Shown piece by piece: positions 26,951 through 34,561 of a DNA stretch of 51,202 nt. The notes beneath the pieces are model-generated. The model ran no database searches. It saw only the letters and a program-made list of their open reading frames with translations, and was not told where the DNA came from. How positions within the stretch are numbered: the first letter of the stretch is position 1; the number at the start of each line of letters is the position of its first letter. Source of the stretch: Calothrix sp. MO_192.B10 (GTDB lineage: Bacteria > Cyanobacteriota > Cyanobacteriia > Cyanobacteriales > Nostocaceae); contig JASJDS010000007.1 in NCBI GenBank assembly GCA_030065055.1, positions 1 through 51,202 of the forward strand, given 5' to 3'. The translations under genes and the position numbers were made by a program.

Positions 26951-29900
26951 TTACTTTTTACTTTTTACTTCTTCTAAGAGGTTTTCGGCGCAGGCTATTT
27001 GTAGTTGGATGATTTGGCTCATTTGTTGACTGAATTCTTGGCGTGATTGCAGGAAGGTGTTATGGGTTTGGTGGAGGATGGTGTTGTTTTTATGTAGTTG
27101 TTGATGGTGGGGTTTTAAGGTGGTGGTGGTGGTGGTTGGCATGGGGGGAGTTTTTGGCTGTGGTTTTGATTGGGGAGGTGTTTTTATAGTTGGGTTAGGG
27201 GTGTTATGAGTGTTTGGGGTTGTGATTTGATTGCTAAGATACCGAAGTGAAATTACTTTTTCTGTTTCTATGTTTTGCGGTATTGGTTGAGTTTTGGGAA
27301 GATGGGAAGTTTTCTTAGCTATATTGTGGAAAAGTTTTTTGTTCTCTTCTGTGACAATTTTGTCAATAATACTTTCACCACCTAAAATTACTTTCTTTTG
27401 GGTGAGTTTTGCTTTTTTGGTTGTTTGTGGTTCGGTGGAAATTAGGGGTGATAAGTCTACGTCAACTTGATGACTAATTAGTTTGGCGAGGGCTTTGATT
27501 AATCCTGCATGGTCGTCTAATCCCCTACGATTGAGGGATACGGTAAGGTGGGGATGTTGGCTTAGGTTTTTGTCTATCCAGCGAGAACAAACGTTGCCTG
27601 CTCCGGTTTCAATGAAGATTCTGGCTCCATCGGCGTACAGTCTATTAACTAAGCGAGGGAAATCTAGCTGTTGACATAATCCCGTAGCTATGCTATGAGC
27701 GATCGCACCACTTTCTAGTTGTACGGGGGTATATGCGGCGGCGGAATACAGTGTGGTTTCGGGTAGTTGTTGTTGCATTTTTAGGGTGTTTACCCTAGCA
27801 ATTTCACCGAATTCTGATTGCATGGCCGGGCAGTGGATGACGTGATCGAAGGGGGCGCGAAAGGCGTTGCAGCCAATGATTTGAATGATGCGATCGCATG
27901 CTTTGGGATCTCCGGCTATGACTACTTCTTCGGGGGTGTTGATTTGGGTGAGGAAGACTTTGGGTAGTTCCTTCAGAACCGCTACGCGAACGTTTTTGAT
28001 GGCTTCTTGGACGTAGGATGGGGTGGCGACGAGGACGTAGTTTGCCCAGATATGATTGTCTGGTGTGTGGTTGGGGGGTATGTGCCAAAATTGACGTACT
28101 GCTTGTTTCTCTCCAGCTAGTCTATTGGCAAAGAGGGGGGATTGGTGGAGGGAGAGAATGCCTTGGGTAAAGTTATCCCATACTCCCATGGCAGACATCA
28201 TGCTGGTTTCCCCTAGGCTGTAACCAAAGGCAAATTTGGGTTTGATTTGGAAGTCGTCTCGAATAATTTGGGTGATGAATCTGGTGAATAGCATATCTAC
28301 GTCGAAGATTGCTAGGGAATCATCTAGGAATTGTTTTTCGAGGGTTTCTAGTTGTCGGGAGGAGAGTTTGTTGAGGCTGCGGGGAAAGACTTTTTGGGAG
28401 ATGTCTGCTACTAAGTCTTGCAGGTTGGTGATGGCAATGTCATCGTGGATTTTGGGGAAGAGGCGGAAGAGGTTGCGAGCGATGCCTAGGTAGGAGTTGA
28501 TGGCGGCGGGGTAGACGTAGGCGATTTCTCCGGTTTTACCCAAGGGGTTGGCACTGAAGTAGCTACCAAGGGGGGTTTGCCAATCTTTGCCGGTTTGTAG
28601 GGCTGTTTCTATGCCTTTCCGAGCTGAGGTGATTTCTCTGGTTAATTCTTTTTGGTTGTGGGCAAGGATGACGAGGGTGTATTTGCCTAGGGAGGATTGT
28701 TGGTATTTGGTTAGGGCTTGGTTGGCAGCATTGGCAAGGGAAGTACCGTTGTTAATGGTAGTTTCTAAGGTATCTATCTGAGTAAATAAATCTGCCGTAG
28801 TGTTACCAACAATAGGAAACAGATAAAAAGGAGTCTGTTGTAAAAACTTATTGCCTTCACTCCTTCCCTCCGGGCGGGGAAACCCCGCCCCTACTCCGAA
28901 CTCCGAACTCCGAACTCCGAACTCCGAACTCCTTCCCTCCGGGCGGGGAAACCCCGCCCCTACTCCGAACTCCGAACTCCGAACTCCGAACTCCGATAAA
29001 ATCACATGGGCATAGCTACCATCAATACCCATACCATTGATAGCTGCCATTCTCTTAGTTGCTTGTTTTTCTAGGAACCAAGGTCGAGATTCTGTGGCAA
29101 CATAAAAGGGACTACCATGCCATTGTTCTTGGTTTTTGACTCCTGTCCATTTGGGGGTTGCCGGGATGTATCGGTAATACAAACAAAGGGCGGTTTTAAT
29201 TAAGCTAGCAATACCGGAAGCAACGTAGGTATGTCCAATATTTGCTTTCACACTACCAATGGCACAGGTTAAATTGTTGCTGCCGTTGGCATAAGCTTGA
29301 ATTAAACCAGTGATTTCCGCTTCATCTGTTTGGGGAATGCCACTACCCACCACTTCCAGGTAGTTGATATCTGTGGTTTTTACGCCTGCATTTAATAAGG
29401 CTTGTTGACTAACTTGGTTGACAAAACCTGCATCTGGTTCTCCCAGATTATCTTTCCCACTTACTCCTTGTTGGGTAAAGCTAATGGCATCGATAGCAGC
29501 ATAAATCTTGTCTTGGTTTTGTATGGCGGTGTCATGGCGTTTTAACACTACCGCCCCCGCACCTTCTCCTACCATCCAGCCATCAGCTTTTTGGTCATAA
29601 CTTAAGGTATTTACCCCTTCGTTGATATTAGCAAATTGGTTGCGTAATAAAACATTTTCCACACCACCAGCTAAATCCACCGCACCTACCAATACAGCAT
29701 CAGCTTCTCCGGTGGTAAGTAAGTGTTGCGCCACTTCCAACACTTTGAAAGTGGAGTTTTCTCCCGCCGTCATGGTAAATACTGGGGCGGTAAAATCCCA
29801 GAGGGAGGAAATACGACTCGCCATAATATTGGCGATGTAACTGACATACTCGCTAGTAGCAACGGGGTGATGGATACTATCTTTAACAATGGTTGCTAAT

Positions 29901-31756
29901 TCATTTACCTTCTCTTCCGGCAGGGCGATTTCCCCAGCAGTTAAACCCTCTTTAACTTGCCAATCACTATTCCATCTTTGCTGTAATTGATGCACAGAAA
30001 ACTCAGTTTCCGCCGCAATTACCACCGCCACATTCCCACCTGGTTGAATGTCAGCATCTTGTAAAGCTCTTTCGGCAACTTTCAACATTAATAGTTGCTG
30101 TTGGTTGAGCTTATCTAATTCATTGGGGGGAATCTTACTGGAAACCGTATCAATATCAAATTCAGAAATATAAGCTCCCTGGGGTGCCCTCCCATCCTTC
30201 AACCCATACTTTTGTAATAACTCAGTTTGGGTTTCCATCCCATGCCATCTTTGGGGAGGTAGGGGAATAAAATGCTGCTTTCCTTCATATATACTACGCT
30301 CAAAGGCATCTAAACCATCACATTCCCCAAACAAGGCATCCATACCCACAATTGCTACCTTGGCAGGTTGCATGGGTGCTGCAGGAGTTACTGATTCATT
30401 GGTATTGCCCTGTTCTAAAATCATATGGGCATTAGTACCACCCAAACCAAAAGCACTAATGGCGGCGCGTTTTACAGGCTTATCTGCCCAATTAGTATTA
30501 CTGGTGACAAGATTTTGCGGAGAAATCACATTATTACTATCCCCTTGGGGTTGAGTCACATTAATAGTTGCCGGGATGACACCCTCATTCATACTCAACA
30601 GCACCTTAATTAAACTCACCGCCCCCGCAGAGGTTAATAAGTGCCCCACATTAGATTTTACCGAACCCACCAAAGGAGTAGCTTGATGCTGTCCGAAAAA
30701 GGTTTCTATGGAATTAAACTCCGTGGTATCTCCCAATAGAGTACCTGTAGCGTGGCACTCCATATAATCAATATCACGGGGAGTGATACCAGCCTCATCA
30801 TAAGCTCGTTGAAAAGCTAGGGTTTGCCCCTTAGTATTAGGACTGAGTAAATGTTTGCCTTTACCATCATTAGATAGCCCATTACCACAGATAGTAGCAT
30901 AAATGCGATCGCCATCTCGCAATGCATCGCTATATCTTTTCAGTACTACCATTCCCGTGCCTTCGGCGGTGAGCATTCCTCTGGATGTTTTATCTAAGGG
31001 ACGGCTAATATCATTATCTTCGGGATAGCCCTGAATACCGGAAAACAGCATCCGCAGGAATAAAGGATCGGCACAGCTAATACCACCAGCTAACATTAAA
31101 TCAGCTTTGTGTGTCCATAGGTAATGGGATGCTAACCTGGCGGCATATTGGGGTGAGGAGCAGGCGGCATCAATGCAAAAATGGATATTAGATAGGGATA
31201 AGGCTTGAGCAATGATAGCCGTGGGTAAGCCGGATATCATGGCGTTGTGAATAGATGTTGGGGAGGATGGGGATAATTGAGTTAAATCAAAGTCTTTTTG
31301 TTGTAGTAATTCTTGAATGGCGGGGGTAAGGGCTTGTTGGTAAAGGGGGGCGAATAATTGATTTGAGGATTTTGTGGGGAGGGAGAGGGTACCTAAAATT
31401 ACTCCGGTTTTTTTCAGGGTGTTTGGTTGTTCTAAATAACCGCTATGTTGTAAGGCTTGTTTGGCGGTGTAAAGGGACCATTTAAAGGTATTGTCTAATT
31501 GTTCGAGGAATGATGGGGGGAGGTTATATCCGTTGGTATCAAATTGGAAGTTGCGGATAAATCCTCCTTTGAGGGAGTAGATTTTATCGGCTGTTCCTTT
31601 GGTAGGGTTGTAGAATATGTTGGGATCTATGTCAGTTTCTTCGATGGTAATGGAGGATGTGGCATCTTTTTGGTTGATGAGGTTTTGCCAAAATTCTTGG
31701 GGGTTGTTGGCATCAGGAAATAGGCAGGAGAATCCGATAATTGCTATTTTTTCCAC
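26951..31756 (-). CDS. hglC: KS-CLF-AT polyketide synthase subunit (HglC, PfaC-like)
   Basis: The 1601-residue protein carries a ketosynthase, a second chain-length-factor-like ketosynthase and an acyltransferase, the start of a PfaC-type subunit. KS1 (1-~440) has its active cysteine in DAACSSPQ near residue 200 and histidines in ECHATGT and VKSNVGH. KS2 (~465-900) has TAGENSTF where the cysteine should be, so it is not a condensing enzyme by itself. A linker with two 23-residue repeats (about 923-966) comes before the AT (GYSLGE near 1180). The C-terminus is Thr/Pro/Gln-rich and ends in a helix (LQSRQEFSQQMSQIIQLQ). GTG at 31756 (VEKIAIIGFSCLFP, GGAG upstream) is chosen because the 61 residues before it come from repeats. 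The symbol is positional. Confidence 0.85.
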   Translation of the reverse strand: MEKIAIIGFSCLFPDANNPQEFWQNLINQKDATSSITIEETDIDPNIFYNPTKGTADKIYSLKGGFIRNFQFDTNGYNLPPSFLEQLDNTFKWSLYTAKQALQHSGYLEQPNTLKKTGVILGTLSLPTKSSNQLFAPLYQQALTPAIQELLQQKDFDLTQLSPSSPTSIHNAMISGLPTAIIAQALSLSNIHFCIDAACSSPQYAARLASHYLWTHKADLMLAGGISCADPLFLRMLFSGIQGYPEDNDISRPLDKTSRGMLTAEGTGMVVLKRYSDALRDGDRIYATICGNGLSNDGKGKHLLSPNTKGQTLAFQRAYDEAGITPRDIDYMECHATGTLLGDTTEFNSIETFFGQHQATPLVGSVKSNVGHLLTSAGAVSLIKVLLSMNEGVIPATINVTQPQGDSNNVISPQNLVTSNTNWADKPVKRAAISAFGLGGTNAHMILEQGNTNESVTPAAPMQPAKVAIVGMDALFGECDGLDAFERSIYEGKQHFIPLPPQRWHGMETQTELLQKYGLKDGRAPQGAYISEFDIDTVSSKIPPNELDKLNQQQLLMLKVAERALQDADIQPGGNVAVVIAAETEFSVHQLQQRWNSDWQVKEGLTAGEIALPEEKVNELATIVKDSIHHPVATSEYVSYIANIMASRISSLWDFTAPVFTMTAGENSTFKVLEVAQHLLTTGEADAVLVGAVDLAGGVENVLLRNQFANINEGVNTLSYDQKADGWMVGEGAGAVVLKRHDTAIQNQDKIYAAIDAISFTQQGVSGKDNLGEPDAGFVNQVSQQALLNAGVKTTDINYLEVVGSGIPQTDEAEITGLIQAYANGSNNLTCAIGSVKANIGHTYVASGIASLIKTALCLYYRYIPATPKWTGVKNQEQWHGSPFYVATESRPWFLEKQATKRMAAINGMGIDGSYAHVILSEFGVRSSEFGVGAGFPRPEGRSSEFGVRSSEFGVGAGFPRPEGRSEGNKFLQQTPFYLFPIVGNTTADLFTQIDTLETTINNGTSLANAANQALTKYQQSSLGKYTLVILAHNQKELTREITSARKGIETALQTGKDWQTPLGSYFSANPLGKTGEIAYVYPAAINSYLGIARNLFRLFPKIHDDIAITNLQDLVADISQKVFPRSLNKLSSRQLETLEKQFLDDSLAIFDVDMLFTRFITQIIRDDFQIKPKFAFGYSLGETSMMSAMGVWDNFTQGILSLHQSPLFANRLAGEKQAVRQFWHIPPNHTPDNHIWANYVLVATPSYVQEAIKNVRVAVLKELPKVFLTQINTPEEVVIAGDPKACDRIIQIIGCNAFRAPFDHVIHCPAMQSEFGEIARVNTLKMQQQLPETTLYSAAAYTPVQLESGAIAHSIATGLCQQLDFPRLVNRLYADGARIFIETGAGNVCSRWIDKNLSQHPHLTVSLNRRGLDDHAGLIKALAKLISHQVDVDLSPLISTEPQTTKKAKLTQKKVILGGESIIDKIVTEENKKLFHNIAKKTSHLPKTQPIPQNIETEKVISLRYLSNQITTPNTHNTPNPTIKTPPQSKPQPKTPPMPTTTTTTLKPHHQQLHKNNTILHQTHNTFLQSRQEFSQQMSQIIQLQIACAENLLEEVKSKK
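28861..28997. repeat. In-frame 69-bp tandem repeat inside hglC
   Basis: Two copies of a 69-bp unit (starting at 28861 and 28930) each join a palindromic block, GGGCGGGGAAACCCCGCCC, to ACTCCGA heptamers. In the protein they read SSEFGV repeats followed by GAGFPRPEGR, 23 residues per unit, in the KS2-AT linker. The block is the same repeat that stands in non-coding DNA elsewhere, so a mobile or expanding repeat has settled in phase in a coding region. Confidence 0.9.
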
Positions 31757-31988
31757 TATTTTTCTCCGGGCATAATAATTATATGAATTTATCTCACGCA
31801 GTGAGTCCACTTGCGGTGGACGGGTTCCCCGGCATAAGCAAAGTGGCGAACCCGAAGGGAGGCGCAGAGGCGCAGAGGAAGAGATGGGGGAGATGGGGAG
31901 TGTGGGAAGTGTGGGAAGTGATGAATTAAAGACTATCAACCATCAACTAACAACTAACAACCAACAACTAACAACCAACAACTAACAA
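31757..31988. repeat. Repeat cluster in the hglD-hglC spacer
   Basis: The spacer holds CTCACGCAGTGAGTCCACTT with a nested palindrome, a GGCGCAGAGGCGCAGAGG block (31861-31880), a GTGGGAA run and a 31935-31990 tract of CAACTAA heptamers reaching the hglD stop codon. It is non-coding; the ribosome-binding site of hglC (CCGGAG) lies at its left end. Confidence 0.75.
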
Positions 31989-33725
31989 CTATTTCCCTTC
32001 CATGAGTTTGGCGGGGAAGATAATACCTTTTGCTCCTAGAAGTTGAGAATATAGTTTTCCTTGTGCGTCATGAATGTAGAAGTCGGCAGCTACACTAGTT
32101 GCAGTTTTACTTGTGACTTCACAAGATACATAAAAAGGGGCATTATAGGGGGTTTTAGCAAACTGTTCATATCGAGATAATTGTCCGGGAAGACAAATTT
32201 CTTGATGAAAATGGGATAACCACAACCATAAGCCGTGGGTGCTTAAGTCGGTGGTGAATCCATTTACCCAATAGGCAGGGAATTGTCCTTGTTGTTGTTT
32301 GCTAATTTCTTGCCAAAAGCATTCGGTGGTAATTGTTTCTGGACTAATATTGATAACTCTTCTTACTTGCTGGAAAGCAGGACCATGAAATAGGGAAGAT
32401 ACTCCTTGTTGATAGAAGTCTTTGCCTGTTGTGGTAATAATATTATCTGGATTTAGGTTTAATTTTTCGTAGGTAGGTGCGGGAGGAATATCTCGTAGGA
32501 GTTTGACGTTGGCACTAAAGTGATATATGGGTTTTCCTTGGGGATTTCTACTCCAAATCTTGCCTTGAAAGTCTACTTCATGGTTATCTATATCCTTAGC
32601 AACTTCTTGTAAATCTAAGAAGTATTCACTAGCTAAAGTTTCATTGAAAGTAATACCTTTGAGGACTTTGAAATCCGTACAACTAAAAGCCTTATGCCCA
32701 GGATAAATTTTCTCACAGGTATCAGATATCCAAGATACCGCACAAGTGGCAGGGAGGACGGGATTACCAGCAATTACATGGTCATATAAAAATGGGTTTG
32801 CTGATAACTTTAATTGCCGACGAATGGTATATTTTTTCAGTTCTGGTTCTAATTTTGTTGCCGGGGGAATACTAGGACTACCTATTACCAATTGGGTGGT
32901 ATTGTGATGCTGTGATTGTAATTCATTCACCAACATTTGTGTCCCAACTTCAATGGGAATAATATCAATCCCTCGTTTAGCAAACTCCTTTTTTAACTGT
33001 GGCGTTACCATGCCACTATCCCAAGCACCCCAGTTAATTGCTACCACATGACAACCGGGATATTGTTGCTTCATTAAATGGGCTGATTTATTGAGAATTT
33101 CATTAGCGATCGCATAATCTGATTGCCCAATATTACCATAAAAACCACTAACTGAGGAAAATAATACTAAATGCTCTAATTCACTACTATTGACACAGGA
33201 TAAAAGATTTTCTAACCCCTTAACTTTAGCAGTATAAACTTTCTCAAAATCCGCTTCTGTTTTCTTTTCAATTAACTTATCTGCTAAATTACCAGCACCA
33301 TGAATAATACCCGTAACTTTCCCCATACTTTCTACAGTATTGGTAATTTTCTGATGTAAATCTAGGGTATCTGTAACATCCACGCTTAGATATTGAACTT
33401 CACTACCAGTGGCTCTAATTTCTGATAAAGTTTGCTTAATTTCCCTACTACCAGCAATTTTCTTATATATACCCTGTACCTTCATCGGAGTAGGTTTCTC
33501 TCCCTGACTAATCAGATACTCCATAATTCGTTTTTTTAACGTTGCTTCATCAAAACAATCCCGCGCAAACTCCGGCTCATGTTCCATTAACTCAGAACGT
33601 CCTAAAAGGATAAACTTACAAGGATGCTGCCTTGCTAAATTAATAGTACACTTCGCCGTAATTCCCTTAGCACCACCACTGACAACAAAAACTGATGTTG
33701 GCTTAATTTCAGCTTTCACAGACAT
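31989..33725 (-). CDS. hglD: Ketoreductase-dehydratase subunit of the hgl synthase (HglD)
   Basis: The 578-residue protein has an N-terminal PKS-type ketoreductase: nucleotide motif VVSGGAKGIT near 14-24, HGAGNLADK, FSSVSGFYGNIGQSDYA with the catalytic tyrosine, and AINWGAWDSG. A C-terminal double-hotdog dehydratase follows from about residue 310, with DHVIAGNPVLPA (the HxxxGxxxxP motif) and GPAFQQV in the second half. AGGAG precedes the ATG. It would reduce beta-keto groups and dehydrate them, giving substrates for HglA. The structural KR subdomain that normally precedes the catalytic half is instead at the C-terminus of HglE. The symbol is positional. Confidence 0.82.
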   Translation of the reverse strand: MSVKAEIKPTSVFVVSGGAKGITAKCTINLARQHPCKFILLGRSELMEHEPEFARDCFDEATLKKRIMEYLISQGEKPTPMKVQGIYKKIAGSREIKQTLSEIRATGSEVQYLSVDVTDTLDLHQKITNTVESMGKVTGIIHGAGNLADKLIEKKTEADFEKVYTAKVKGLENLLSCVNSSELEHLVLFSSVSGFYGNIGQSDYAIANEILNKSAHLMKQQYPGCHVVAINWGAWDSGMVTPQLKKEFAKRGIDIIPIEVGTQMLVNELQSQHHNTTQLVIGSPSIPPATKLEPELKKYTIRRQLKLSANPFLYDHVIAGNPVLPATCAVSWISDTCEKIYPGHKAFSCTDFKVLKGITFNETLASEYFLDLQEVAKDIDNHEVDFQGKIWSRNPQGKPIYHFSANVKLLRDIPPAPTYEKLNLNPDNIITTTGKDFYQQGVSSLFHGPAFQQVRRVINISPETITTECFWQEISKQQQGQFPAYWVNGFTTDLSTHGLWLWLSHFHQEICLPGQLSRYEQFAKTPYNAPFYVSCEVTSKTATSVAADFYIHDAQGKLYSQLLGAKGIIFPAKLMEGK

Positions 33726-33855
33726 AACTTCTCCTATTAAATTAAATCAAATACTGCTATTTTTTATCCAAACTAAATACCCAATATCTCTCTTCTCTTC
33801 TCTTCTCTCCTCTTCTCTGCGCCTGGAGCGCCTCTGCGTGAGATTATCCAAACTA

Positions 33856-34326
33856 CTAAATAGCCTGCTCATAATTCTGAAAATACCTAGGAGGATTATT
33901 GCGGCGATATTCAGGATTTCTTCGAGGTGCAGAATTAAGAATGAGCATGGCAATTATGAATAAAGCGATCGCAGCTACTATTACAATGGGAAATAGATTA
34001 CTATTGTCCCCATTCACTCCCAACTCAGGGTTACTATTTACTTCATTCAATCCCAGCAACCGAATATCTCCTAATTCTGTTTGTTGGGGAGATAATTGGA
34101 TAACAGATTGATAGTTTCTATACCCTTGAGCTTCTATAGTTAATTCTCCTCGTAGGGTATTTGTATCTGTGGAATTGATAAATAGTTGATAGATTCCTTC
34201 TATATCAGTGTAGGTAAAAATTGTAGTGGCTTCTGATGTAAAAGATACTCTTGCCCCACTAATAGGAGCTTGTCTTCTTTGATCGATCACACGACCAGTG
34301 TAACTAATACTGGGGGATTGTGACAT
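33856..34326 (-). CDS. Membrane protein with a carboxypeptidase regulatory-like domain
   Basis: The 156-residue product begins with a beta-sandwich of the CarboxypepD-regulatory type (TGRVIDQRRQAPISGARVSF, TYTDIEGIYQLFINS, LTIEAQGYRNYQ, residues ~8-90). It ends with one membrane helix at about 111-130 (FPIVIVAAIALFIIAMLIL) and a basic, Arg/Asn/Tyr-rich tail. There is no N-terminal signal, so the orientation is uncertain. It sits between hglE and hglD on the same strand, separated from both by repeats (235 and 130 bp), and so is probably cotranscribed. It could anchor or scaffold the synthase at a membrane, but nothing in the sequence proves this. Confidence 0.65.
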   Translation of the reverse strand: MSQSPSISYTGRVIDQRRQAPISGARVSFTSEATTIFTYTDIEGIYQLFINSTDTNTLRGELTIEAQGYRNYQSVIQLSPQQTELGDIRLLGLNEVNSNPELGVNGDNSNLFPIVIVAAIALFIIAMLILNSAPRRNPEYRRNNPPRYFQNYEQAI

Positions 34327-34344
34327 ATATTTCGGGAAAGAGAG

Positions 34345-34560
34345 TGAGGGGAGTTGTTGGTTGTTGGTTGCTGGTTGCTGGTTGTTGGTTGTTGGTTGCT
34401 GGTTGCTGGTTGTTGGTTGCTGGTTGTTGGTTGCTGGTTGCTGGTTGGGATTACCGAAGAAGATAAATTTAATCCTCCCTCACTCCTTCCCTCCATCAAC
34501 TACCAACTACCAACTACCAACTATCAACTATCAACTAACAACTAACAACTAACAACTATC
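34345..34560. repeat. Long heptamer tracts between hglE and the small membrane protein gene
   Basis: TTGTTGG/TTGCTGG heptamers run for about 14 units (34352-34447), and a second tract of CAACTAC/CAACTAT/CAACTAA heptamers fills 34497-34560 up to the hglE stop codon. Open frames here such as MLVVGCWLLVV are translations of the repeat. Confidence 0.9.
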
Positions 34561-34561
34561 A

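Noticed and set aside
31757-31939. Longer start for hglC at 31939
   Set aside because: The additional 61 residues are repeat translation (LPTLPTLPISP, SAPLRLPSG); the family N-terminus begins at EKIAIIGFSC.
34345-34560. Plus-strand open frames full of GCWLLVV
   Set aside because: They are translations of TTGCTGG heptamers, with no ribosome-binding site.
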